From NCBI GenBank assembly GCA_022605405.1, contig JABYQQ010000004.1:1426001-1490000 (forward strand): DNA of 64,000 nucleotides. The letters run 5' to 3'. Origin of the DNA: Earliella scabrosa (lineage: Eukaryota > Basidiomycota > Agaricomycetes > Polyporales > Polyporaceae). Positions 36,165-47,356 of this stretch are shown here, piece after piece. The translations under genes were made by a program, and so were the position numbers. Each line of letters starts with the position of its first letter. Position 1 is the first letter of the stretch. Below the pieces are notes generated by a model. It did not search any database, was not told where the DNA came from, and saw nothing but the letters and a program-made list of their open reading frames with translations.

Positions 36165-37376
36165 CACTGGGCGTCATGGCAAATTTTCCCCAGGAAAATA
36201 TGAGGAAAAGACGGTCTATTCCCAACATTTTCTTGACTTTTCCCCGCGGACAAACCCAAGTAAATTCACGGAAAAGTGTAGTTTTTCCATGTCTTTTCAG
36301 TACGTTTTCCGCGGGCGCTAAACATGACCGACGGGATCACGCCCTCCAGGGCTGCAGTACTTACTCGGATATAATTTACATCGGGTCCACTCCCGCTGAT
36401 GCATGACGCAAATGACCAATGTATTCATCCAAAACATATGTATGTACATCGGGTTTGACTACATATCTACGGCGATCGTGTGGCCCACTAGTGCGGCATG
36501 CCACATACCGCCGTCCAAGTGCGGATGCATGAAGGGGTAACCATGCTGTCGCAGACGGTGTCAGCGCATACGGGATGCAATGGAGGTAGCATAGACCTTA
36601 CCCGTCGGATTATAGAACGCGGTCTCAGGCTACATGAGAAACGACGTCAGTGGAAGTCCAGTGCGGTGCCTGGGGCGACGTACCCACTAAGCATACACGA
36701 ACTGGGAGCCGAGCTCCCGGGACTTCCGCGGATGAACACGCCTCGAGGACGGCGTGAAGAGAAGCTGGATAGAGGGTCCCAGACCCTATATGCGGACAAC
36801 ATCATCGAGTAATGTTACATGTGAAAGACTCACCGATGACGAGATCTAGGTCTTGAATGTGGGGCGCATATAGTGACCTTGAGAGATGGTGAGGATGCTG
36901 TATCTCTACTGGTAGACACACTCACTAGAATCGCCGTACTCCCGATGCCACCGAAGCCCTCTCACGGCCTCCAGCTTGGTCCTCCAGCTTGGGCGGTGCC
37001 GCCGTAGTACGACTCGAGAGATGACCGACCCTAGAGCCGGGCTAGATATAGATCTGCGTCATATCGGGACGACAAAGGACGACTCACGCACCAAGCAAGC
37101 ATGTATCTGGCAGCTGAGGGAGGAGTGAGAGAACGAAGAGGGGAGAAGCAGGGAGTGAGGCGCAACGGAGGCGACTCGCGAGTGCATGGTCCTGATCCAA
37201 ACTCCGACTCACATAAGCTTCGACGCGTCGAGGACGCGTCATGTTGCCTCGTCACATGGGCGTGATGGAGGCAAATCGCTGGAAAAGTTCCTCGCAGGAG
37301 AAGCTCAGGAAAAGAGGTAGATTATTCGAACTTCTCCCTAGATTTTCCGCCGGAAAATTTCCGCTGAAGTGCAGTG
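36165..37376. mobile_element. non-autonomous DNA transposon-like insert, CACTA-type ends
   Basis: The insert begins CACTG and ends CAGTG. The two ends form a terminal inverted repeat in which about 33 of the first 46 positions match by eye, including a shared AAATTTTCC..., GGAAAAT block. It is flanked by the same 3 bases, TAA at 36162-36164 and TAA at 37377-37379. Ends starting CACTG/CACTA with 3-bp target duplications are typical of the CACTA (EnSpm) superfamily. TTTTCC/GGAAAA motifs recur inside both ends (36181-36310 and 37270-37360), like subterminal repeats. The matching place in the left arm (about 29100-29110) lacks the insert. No transposase frame is present. Confidence 0.7.
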
Positions 37377-40300
37377 TAAGAGGACGAATGTCTTTTATAT
37401 GAAGCGCTCCGTGGCCATCGTCCTCCGAGTCCCCGTCTCTTTCGTCCTCGTCTCTCCGACTGCACGTAACCACGCGTCCTGAAGCACCTCGGCGGACAGA
37501 GTACAGTAACACACCGGACGCGCCCTCAGTACTTCAGTGACGAACGCCTCTCCGAGACTCCACCTGACCACCGTTGGCCCGTTCTCGACACGGGGCCCGC
37601 GTAAGTATTCCGAACGCAAGCTTCGCGCGGTTCTCTTCGCCGGTGTCTCTCAGCGTCGCGACGCTCCCCCGTGGTTCCCACTCCGCGGTTTTCGCCCGCT
37701 CCTTTCGCAGTTTCCGGCTTCTCCAATACAAGGACCCTGGCACGCGCCCCGGCTGCTTCTGTGAGTGCCGTACATGTGTCTCTACCTTCTGTCTTCTTGC
37801 TTGATACCCGCTCCACGCGTTTGTCTTCTGGCTGCCAACGTACACGCGTGCGAGCCTTGCAAGTTCCAACCGTACGGTGCGCATGGCTAACTGCGAGCAC
37901 CGCCGACCGCCAGCGCGGTACGTATGCCGACCGAGGCGTTGTTGCAGACGGAGTACGTACGATATGCGATATGTTGTAGCCCGTGACGCAGACGGCCACC
38001 GACGTCACCGTGCGGAAATAGAGTTGCCCCTTTCGGGGGCGCAGATCGCTCTGGCGTAAACTCTCTTTGATGGAGCTGACACTACACCGGCGTAAGTTTG
38101 ATGCTGGTACATAAGCCCGACTCGGAGTCAGGTAAGTGAGTCGTTGAGTAGTTGGTGAGTAGCGGAGAGAAAAGTTACTCGCTTTGGAGGCCTAGGCGGG
38201 ACCGGGATGTGATAGGAGATCGCGAACCGCGAGTGTGAGGGAATCCGAGGCTCCGCGAAGCGAGCCCGTCCGTGAAAATCGGCCTCGCACATGTGCTCGG
38301 GGAATACCTGGGAAAAATATACCTCGTTGGCGGTCGTGCTATCGAGATGGCCGAGGTCGTGGCGCAGTCCTCAACTGTTCTTGTGCGTCGATGTGGTATG
38401 AGTATGTAATAATCATTTGTGTAGTCCGAGGACGCGCTGCGACGCGGTCGACCGAGCTCGAGTCAATGCCGTTATAGTAGATGCCGTGCCCGCTAGGAGT
38501 CGGTGTACGTACTAGAGTACTTACTTTGTGAGACTGGGGGCTGTTGCAATGGTCGTTGGTGATCATGTCATGATTCATGTTCCATACGTATCCGCGCTGC
38601 CCAGATGGCGGAAGAGGCATGGCTTCGCGGAGTGCAACTGAGCACCAAACGAACATCGCGCCGAGCGCAAGACCGCGTTCGGATCGCCCATTATGGTCGC
38701 ATTCGTCGGTCGTTCGCAGCATCGCAGTCTCCTCGCATACTACCTACCCACTGCCAGCCCCTCGCCTTCCCGTACGTGAGCTTGTCACCAAAACCCATCC
38801 ACTGGCGTGGCACTTCCAACTGTACCCCTACTGCTCGCGTACTGCATCCGCCTGGCGTCCGCACCCGCAACAACCCGAACCCAATAGCTGCCAGCCTCAG
38901 GCTCCAGCAGGATCGCCCCGTCGCTCCCACCCCAACCCACGAGTGCCAGTGGGGCCGGGCCGGACCACTGGCACTGGTGCCGCGGGCGGTGCCTACCTGC
39001 AAGTACATAAGTGAGTACTTCGAACTCGACGCTACTTATTTTCCAGAAAGTGAGGGAAGGCGGTCGCAGTGTCCCAACCCGCCCATCGATCCGCTGCGAT
39101 CGCGGGGGCGGGCGGCTAGCTGAGGCTTCCCGATGAGCTCGTCCCTGCTGGTCCGAGGTGCACTGGGAGCGGGGTGCCCGGGTGAACGCTCGCACCGTGT
39201 GTCCGTGCCCCCTTACGTGTTGGGTTTGGTGAGAAGGCGCAGAATGCACATAACTTGTGGTCCAGGTTTCCACGCTGCAATCGCAGTCTGGGTACTGGGA
39301 CCGAGGCTGCAGCCTGCGGAGCGGGAGGGGTGAGGGGTGAATGGATGGATAGGTGGATGGCGGGGATGTAGCGGGTCAGAAGGCACGACGAACCCTCCAG
39401 ACGCGGACGTAATATTGCCGGCGGTGAGTCGGTTTCTAGACTATATGGGCTCCTCCAGAAGGCCGTCGCCGGCATATACATACGAGGGTGACACTCGACT
39501 GAACCTCCGAGTATTACGAGCCTTCAAGGGCGAGGCGAACAGGCAGCACGAGGGGTGGAGCAGGAGAGAAGGCGCAAGTCCTTCCCCGTCTGATGACGAG
39601 ACTGCCTTGTAAGCGACGAGCTTCGACGACACTTGAGGACCGTCCGGGCGGTATCTATCGGCTCCTGTAGGCTGCGCTCCCTCCATCCCGTCCGTCCTGG
39701 CGGCTGACCTGGATATATCTGGGATATCAAGCAAGCCAGCGACTTGCCTCGCAGGGACCCCTTCTCGACCCTTGCTTCCAAGCCGGACGTGTGCCATGGT
39801 ATATGCCGTCCTGTTGCCATGATCACATCCTCAGTCAGCGCCCTGAAAATTTCAGTCCGTCCGAAGTTCACGAACACACTCACCGGACGCTTCGCACCTA
39901 CTGTAGACGACGAGCTCGCACCGCCTACAGCGGGCGTACCGCACGCAAGGACAGACGACGACGACAAAATCGCACGAGCGCAGCGAACCACCGTAGAGTG
40001 CGGCCCGCAGTGCGCGACGCAGACGTCAGGAGACGCAGGGTCGTGGGACCCGAACAGAGGAGGAGGCAACGTCGTGCGTCGATTTGAGTGGTCGCGTAGC
40101 GGGGCACCTGAGGCCTGAACGCTGAGGGTTCCGCCGGGTGCGTGCCGTGCGTGTTCGTCGCAGAATCCCGGCAGCGGGCGTGCCTCTCTGGGCTTCGAAT
40201 CAGAGCCGTGCTACCCCCACCACGCACTCCGCCTCCCTCCTCTGAACCACGCTCACGTCGGGCCCCTTCTTTCTCCTGACTCACCCCGGTCGCCAGGCGG

Positions 40301-40456
40301 TTGTCGTGCGGAGGTTTTACCTGAGCCCTGGACAGCTGCTGTTGAGGCTTCAAGTATCCCGTCATTCGTCGTTTGGTTTTGCACCCCGGAATCCTGAGGC
40401 TGTCTCCAAGATGCCTGCTGGGGTTACGGAGAGACCACACGCGGGTCGATCATGGT

Positions 40457-40469
40457 GAATGTTCTCGAA
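40457..40469. promoter_or_regulatory. heat-shock-element-like sequence, right arm
   Basis: GAATGTTCTCGAA fits GAAnnTTCnnGAA and is the inverted counterpart of 26418-26430. Both copies are intact although neighbouring bases differ. Confidence 0.4.
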
Positions 40470-41222
40470 TGCTCGCCTTCTCGCCTCGCTCATGATCACT
40501 GCGCAGCGTCATGGATGACGGTACGCCGTGGACCTGCTCGGCGGCGACTTTGCGTCGTTGGGCTAGAGCAGAAGGCCGACGGGGATATGGGGTCTCCACA
40601 GGGCCTTGTCTCGCGCAGGAATGTGTCGTTGGACGGGTAGGAATTGATCGAGGTCTGCGGGCAAGAGGTAAGTGTGTACCTCCAGAGGCAGCTTTGGTAG
40701 AGGCGATGACGAGAGATCTGGGCTCTCTTGACCGATTTGTTGGGCTCTCATGTGGTACGTTCGGGATGGGCCCGAAGCCGATAGCGCTTGGGCGGACGGA
40801 CGATGTCCCTGGAGTATAAGAGGAGCCGTCAAATGGGGACGTCTCTCCATCCCCTCCTCGAGTCCCTTTCCACCTCCCCCTACACCAGCGCAGCAAAACG
40901 TACGCCTCCCTTCAGTGGAGTGCAGCGCCGCCACATGCACAGGCCCCCTACCAAGTCAACGGTGAACACCGCCCAATCAATACACTGTCTCTGGGCCTCT
41001 CCTATGTCAGGGCTGCCAGGTCATATCGTGGCAGCTCGCAGAGAGGAGGTGAGTCGTACTGTTCGTCGAGTCTCGACCATTAGGCTATGCGACAGCCTTC
41101 AATCTGATGCTCTCGTCAGCAACCTCCTAGGCCAACACGGCATCCACATCGCTGCTCGTTGTTTGGCGGTCGGGATGTCTGCGTACCTGCCTGAGCCAGC
41201 GATGACGATCATATTCTGCGCA

Positions 41223-41247
41223 AGAAAACGCACCTACTGCGTTTTCT
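41223..41247. repeat. perfect hairpin conserved in both repeat arms (right copy)
   Basis: Stem AGAAAACGCA / TGCGTTTTCT with loop CCTAC, the exact reverse complement of 25655-25679. Confidence 0.7.
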
Positions 41248-41748
41248 CGCCGGAATATGCTCGTCTTCGCCTATTGGCTCACGAGCTACCGATAGCAACA
41301 TGGTGGCGCCAGCGGGATTCACGCAAAACAAGAGGACGTACTCACTGTACTGTACTTTGGCCGGGAGATACCGCTCGTAATACTGTACGAAAGGGTTAGC
41401 TCTCACCATATAGCTGCGCTGGTCCGACCGAGCCAGAGTCATTGTGAATTGATGTAGGCTCGCGGCGGGTTCGAGTTGAATGAAGCGCGGGATGGTCGGT
41501 TGAGTTGAGCCAGGTCGTATGCTGAGCACTTGATGGCACTGTGCACAGGTGCTGCTGTGTTCTGTAGCAAGTTCAGAACGACAAGTTTGCCTATGTTTCG
41601 CCAAGTTAGGGCAGGCCCAGACCCGGCTCACACGGACCGACATCATGCGCGCTAACCCTCAACCCGGACCATCGGTATACACGGTCCGAGTCCAGGCGCC
41701 CGCCCATGGCACGCAGAGATCGTCGACAGGCCTCATCTTCTGTCCCTC

Positions 41749-42754
41749 ATGAGATACGTGCAGCAGTACGACTCCGTCGTTCATCTCGACCGCAATCGCT
41801 GCCAGCAATGTGACGCTCGGTACGGAAAGAACAACGAACCGCTGAAAAGGTGTGGAGGATGTCGCATTGTCATGTTCTGCAGCAAGGAATGCCAGAAGGA
41901 GGCATGGCCCGCCCACAAGTGAGTTTCTTCCCCCAACTCCCTGCCCAAGTCTGGCTCCAACTCGATATGTAGATCAATGTGCGCCTCGGACTCGGGACGT
42001 CACAACCTCAATGCCGACTCTCCCACAGCTTTCCGCCCGGCGATCGCTGCCCAACAGGGTCGGAGAGTTCCCCAACCCTCTCGCTGCGTTTGTCGACATG
42101 GAGGAGTTCCTCGGGTACCATGCCTGGACCATGAACACTATCATCACCGCGGCAGTCCACTCGAGTGAAGACGGCACGGAACATCTGCAGGAGACGCCAC
42201 TTCTAATGCGTTTCCTCCTCGCCCCCATCCGCGATCCGATGAAGATGAACCCAGCCAACTCGTGGATGCTCAGAGACTGGTACTTTGAGCCGCTAAACTA
42301 CGCCCTCGCGCGCGACCCCGCGCTTGCCCAGCAGTGGATCGAACACGAGCACGAGTTCAAGGAGAGCGAGGCCAGGGATAGAGTGAGGGCCGGATCGCGC
42401 TACATCGCTCCCGTCACCGTCCGGTTCTGCATCGAAGGCTCGAGCCTCTTCGGGCTCGTTCAATACCCGATTCTGAAGCTCAACAATCCCGATGCCCTGC
42501 GCGATCCCACCAATCGACACGCGGTCGAAGACCTTATCGCGCTGTGCGAGGGCTGTGCCAGCAACGGGCTCTCGCTGAAGCCCGTCAACGCGTCTCGCAC
42601 TATCGCAGTTGCTGGGGAAGTCGTCAAGAAGGACAAGCGTTGGGAATGGGTCCGGCTCGCAGACAACACGTTTTTCGATGCCGTCTTCGAGAAGCACGAA
42701 TGGAAGACTGGTATGTCCCCTGAAGAACTGATGGTACGCTTCGCATCGCTGTAG
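41749..42754 (+). CDS. MYND zinc-finger protein, copy 3, possible frameshift
   Basis: Exon 1 is 41749-41918 and encodes the finger (CQQC, CGGC, FCSKECQ, AWPAHK). By analogy with the other two copies, exon 2 should start at 41973, which supplies the last ligand Cys (HKSMC). That frame does not reach the conserved domain: the domain frame (LPNRVGEFPNP onward, to the stop at 42754) is offset by one base somewhere between about 41990 and 42050. A single intron 41919-42057 would restore the frame (288 aa) but drop the last finger Cys. So this is either a one-base frameshift, an extra weak intron, or an altered finger. The domain matches copies 1 and 2 (NPANSWMLRDWYF, VTVRFCIEG, HAVEDLIALC). Confidence 0.65.
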
Positions 42755-43318
42755 GGTTCGGTTTGTGATGGGTGATATATTCTCGTGATACTTTCCTTTT
42801 GTACTCTTCATGATTCGCTAATTTTTGGGCGGACTTGGGCAAACATTCGAAGTTTGACAATCAGCAGGCGCGGAGAGGATTTCGACTCTACATCTTTCTT
42901 CTGGATGTGCGGATCATTCTCGCCAAAGCAAATAGATCGGGGAATGGCAGAACCGTGCCCACTGTGGTATGTGAGATTTCGCAATGGCTTTCGTTGGGCC
43001 AGATGAGAATGATTATGATTGCTGCTCTAACATGCTTGGAAGCTCTCATGTTTTTGCAGGACTGTTCACCGACGCCAGCACCCTTCGCGGGAAGGATCGT
43101 CGCACGGTGACAATGCTCTTGAACTCAGTACTCAGGGACCAACCATGCCAATGCTAGGACAGCCCTGGGATCTAAAGCTTAAAAACGCACGCATGCTCCA
43201 TGCACGCAGATAGAAGTATAAGTGCAGAGTTTATAGCGTATGAATTGGCGAAGTAGTCACAACGCCGCTCAGAATGCGGGCGTTGACAAAGCATGTAGGT
43301 ACTGTGCCACGTACAGCA
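42755..43318. other. intergenic between converging genes
   Basis: This holds the 3' flanks of MYND copy 3 and the lipase. No gene seen. Confidence 0.5.
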
Positions 43319-44641
43319 TCAGCATCCCATGTCTACCCCGTCGTACGGGCCGCTGTGATCCGTCCCGTTGTTCTTGAAAAGGGTCGCGGACCCGACGATG
43401 CACTCGCTGTCTGGGTTGTCTTGTCCTATATCCACCAGCATGCCTTAGTCAGCGGACAACGCGAACATACGTCTCCTGAACACTCACCAGGGCATGCGAC
43501 CCACGCTCCTGCTTCGTCAATGTGAACCTCGCCGCTTGGGTGGTGATATCCAAACTCGATGGGAGGAACGATTGGTACCGGGTCCTGCTTGTTGTTGATG
43601 TGCGTCACTGACGTAGGCTGGGAGTCAACGTAGTCCGCGAAGGCCTGGTTGCCGACCTAACCGAAATGAAGAACATTGGTCAGGAAGCTGTTGACGCAAT
43701 GACGTTCAAGTGGCGCCACTAGTTACGCACTCGTGGTAGACCGTAGACGACGGCGCGGACGGTCGTGTTGGCAGGGAGATGAAGCGGCAAGTACATCGCG
43801 TCAAGGAGCGCGATGGCAGCGCCTGCGACGGGGTCAGTACACGAGCAACAGGGGCGACTAATAGCACCCACCGAGTGAGTGCCCGACTACGGTGACCTTG
43901 TCGGCATTATGGGCTGAGAGCGCAGTCTGTACGGCAGCCAAGACGCCCGGAGCGGACCTACGAGATTCGTACGGCAAGATCAGTCAGTGTAGAAAGGGGA
44001 TGGGATGAGCGCAGCAGCGAACCTCGACTGCGTAGCGGCAAAGCCGTTATGTACGAGAATAGGAAAGTTGACTCCTGGGAAGAGACGCTTGCTCAGAGGC
44101 GTGAGGACGAAATCCAGGTCGGTCAGGCCGGGGATGCTGGGACACATAGTAGTCAGCACCTATCGGCTGCACAACCGTGTGAGCTGTTGAGCACGACAGT
44201 CTCACATTTTGGAGAAGTCCGTCCCTTGGTGTGACACGATGACCTCTCTGAGCACGGGGTCGAACCCGACGAACCCTGTATATGTCAGATCGGACAATGA
44301 GCGCGCGAACGTACAACTCCGATATGGCACTGCATCAGAAGCAACGTACAGAATTGGGTGATCACGCCGTCTCCGCCAGAATCGACGGGCATGAATGACG
44401 GATTGGCCTCACAGTTCGCTCCACAGTCCCATGCGCGTGTTGTGACCGGCTGACAGTAGGCCGTGCTTGCGTAGTGCGTGTACGGCTTGAAGGAGGCGAT
44501 CTGGGCAGTCGAGAGTGGCGAGATGTCTCCCTGATTTTGCCTGCGAACCACTGACGAGGGTGTCAGAGGAGTGGGGGACGCATATGCAACGAGGGCAGCA
44601 GCGAGCACTACGACGGTAGAGAACCTAGGAAGAGGAGTCAT
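43319..44641 (-). CDS. secreted class 3 lipase / feruloyl esterase-like hydrolase
   Basis: Seven exons on the minus strand: 44641-44350, 44275-44206, 44136-44023, 43957-43872, 43822-43731, 43656-43488, 43425-43319; 309 aa. The signal peptide (VVVLAAALVAYASP) is followed by a likely propeptide ending in RR. The alpha/beta-hydrolase elbow GHSLGG (formed across an intron) gives Ser186, with Asp243 in NKQDPVPI and His298 in TDHSGPY as the rest of the triad. Cys residues (CGANC, ..VACPG, SEC, MGC) fit a disulfide-bonded secreted enzyme. Class 3 lipases cleave acylglycerols; feruloyl esterases of the same fold act on plant cell walls, and the two cannot be told apart here. It lies between MYND copy 3 and family B copy 3. 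Confidence 0.92.
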
Positions 44642-46177
44642 ACTGTCGTAGGAGGCTGGAAGGCAACTCGATGAGTCGACGTCGATTGCGTGGCAGAAGG
44701 CAGCTGGGTTTTATACCTGCATCGGCGCAAATGACCGCACCCGCACTCGCGCGTGAGGTGCTAGAGAAGCATGTAACGACGGGACATCGACGAATTGCTG
44801 AGCGAAGCTGGGAGAATGATGTCGTGTTTCAATTTTCCGAGCCGGGGATATGTGAAGAATGGGTGGAGTGAATGACAGTACTCTTGACAGAGGGATCGCG
44901 CCAAGATAGAGTACCTGTACGAGCTGTTGCCCATACTGGCCAAGAAGCATGAGCAGCATGCTGTTGCTCGAGTTTGCTGTCCTGGTGTGAGCATACCGGC
45001 CTCGGAGGAACGGCGCTTGGCCTCAGTTCTTGATGCCACGGGATAATGAGAAGGCGCATGCTCGGAGGGTAGTATGGGGTGGCAATCGGTGACCGGTAAG
45101 GTGCCTCAGTATGTGGCCACAACCTGTAGCTCACTGGCAGGCTGATCGCGTGTCATCTGCAAATAACGGTACAATGGATCCCAGTATCCGAAGTGCCCCG
45201 CTGCACAACCGATGTGATAAACTTGACATTCCCTCTTGGCGAGCTATTGAACCGTTCCAATCGAGTGGCAAGAGACCGATCGTGACTGCAATGATTCAGG
45301 GATGCAGCGAGTCACCGGTGAATGTGGAAGTGAACGTTCGGGAGGATGATCACTCTGAGAGAATTGAACATGGGCGCTTATGCTCGGATCACACTGGCAC
45401 CGGTGAGCCGGAGAGCGTACACTGCGAGAACTGGGGCAAGAGCTGCCAGGGGATATGTCGCAGTCGATGAATCATCACCAATCCTTAGACGGTTTGCATA
45501 GATCGCTCATTACTCGATATCCGGCATCACACAACTACGATGGACATCCGTGTCGGACGGTCAAGAGGCCAGTCATTGACAGTGGCACCATGACGTTCGC
45601 ATCCTCGTGTGGTTGCGGCCACAAGGCGGACTTGTACGACATCTCGGACATCCGATCTCGTGGGCTGGACTCTATCACTTCACATCAGCAATGTACTGAC
45701 ATTGACCTCTTGTTCTGCTCAGCACGAATGCACATGACATGAGAAGAAGGAATCCATATCCGCTCTGTTCAACGCGGGCTTCCGAGAATAACGCTTCGCC
45801 CATGGCCATCCGTCGGTTGTCCGGGAAGCCCTTTCGAGCGCAGCATGATACATCGGCCCTCAGAGTTGCCGAAGTGAAGTGCGTGCGCATACGTTTGACG
45901 GCTATACCGCCCCGAGAGCAGTCAATAATGCTGACAGCGATCTTAATAACAAGACATGAGAAGACATGTCGGAAGCCCGCGGCGCTTGGACGGCGCGAAT
46001 ACTGAACCCGGTCTTACGCTTCACCGGTCATAATCGTACTTATTCAGGAAGCTAGGACGACGGCGACCTCGGACGGTATTCTCGGTGTGTTCCAGGCCTT
46101 AGCATTATCAACACATGTACGCGCGTCGAGCTGGCGTGAACATACCAGGAATATACTGAATCCACCTGGAGCCACAG
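44642..46177. other. intergenic, no gene seen
   Basis: About 1.5 kb covering the lipase promoter and the 3' side of family B copy 3. A GTATA/TATAC stretch near 44710-44716 could be a TATA element of the minus-strand lipase. No supported frame. Confidence 0.4.
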
Positions 46178-47356
46178 CTATACCTCCTCGCGATCAACAT
46201 CGATCTTCAACTTATCCAGCCCTTCCTGCAACAACCGCATCTGGATCGCCGTCAACTGCCTCTCCTTCTGCATTTCCATCAGCCACGGGTCCCGCGTCTC
46301 CATCATCGCAAACGCTGCTAGATACTCCCTGTCCTCTATACCCATATCATGAAGCAGGGTTTCGATGTTCTTGACGTCACGCGCGGGGATTTTCAAATTT
46401 GCGACGAAGTCGGCCACCGAAGAGGAAGGCTTGGCATCCGGAACGTCCAGGGGGACTTCGGGCGACAAGTCTCTATGTCCGTCACGGTATGTGGATGGGA
46501 GCGAGGTGAGCGTCGATAGGGAATCTTCCCGAGGATAGACCGGAGCCTCTTCACGTTGCACTGTGCAGCAGGTGTAATGAGCAATAGATCGAACACATAG
46601 TCAACACCGGAGTTCACCGGAATTCGGAGGAACCACAGCTTCGTGCTTCAAGTTGAACCCTACAGAGTGGCGTCCCGGTCCTGGGCGGGTGTGTTTGCTC
46701 GCTGGTTTATGAACAGCACTGGCTCGAGAGCCTGCCTGCAACTTGGAGCTGAGACAGAGTGCATCTGCGAAGCGAATGGAGTACCTTTGAGCCCCGTACA
46801 GACCTCTGCCTCGACGTCGACTTGATGTCCTTCTTGACGTGGTGATTCTTCAGGTAGATGCGTATGTACCGAGTGATGGGCCATCCGTCTTGGTACCGGT
46901 GCATCCCGGCACATTGTGTCATCACCTAAGCGGCTGATCAGTACGTCCACATCATTGGAATGAACTCGGAGGAAGAGACCTGTTCTTTGACTGTCTTCAG
47001 GACGGCAGGCGATTGATCCTTGTAGGTAGATGGCCGCATGTCGAAGTGCTCCGCCGCCGCTTCTCGTGTGTAAGCCTTCGAGGCACCACAGCTGGATCTG
47101 AGCCTCGTATGATTAGTAGAGTGTCGCACGTCACTGACCGTCATCTCGTCCAATCTGCCATGATCGTCCTCGAGGCCCATCTGGGACTGCAGAGACGGCC
47201 GTCCCGCCTTGTTGTGCGAGTACAGATATTGTGCGATCTCCTTAGGAGGCGGTATCAGTTTCTTCGTTGGCTCTGTGGTGCAGGAGATTATCAGAGAAGA
47301 GAGGTCAAGTTCGAGAGAGCGGTATGCGTACTCTTCGTCTTCTGGGGTTGGGACAT
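46178..47356 (-). CDS. family B protein, copy 3 (function not recognised)
   Basis: Five exons on the minus strand: 47356-47332, 47272-47139, 47075-46980, 46925-46785, 46546-46178; 254 aa. Exon plan and phases 1,0,0,0 and the 96-nt exon 3 match the copies at 10383 and 21885. Shared blocks are KLIPPPKEIAQYLY, AEHFDMRPSTYK, DGWPITRYIRIYLK, and the C-terminal YLAAFAMM, RDPWLMEM and AIQMRLLQEGL. It is the most diverged copy and has the shortest linker. The acceptor of the last exon (GAAGAG before 46546) is weak; a better-looking CACAG upstream would put the join out of frame, so this junction is the least certain part of the model. Confidence 0.65.

Larger units (their letters stand above)
35600..41657 (-). 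repeat. right arm of large imperfect inverted repeat
   Basis: This is the inverted partner of 25222-29520 (see that entry for paired landmarks). It is longer because of a 1212-bp insert at 36165-37376 and of about 250 extra bases near 38760-39000. Its outer edge lies 92 bp before the start of MYND copy 3, mirroring the position of the left arm upstream of MYND copy 1. No intact gene is visible. Long minus-strand frames such as 39524-40069 align with frames in the left arm, but with frame breaks. Confidence 0.85.
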
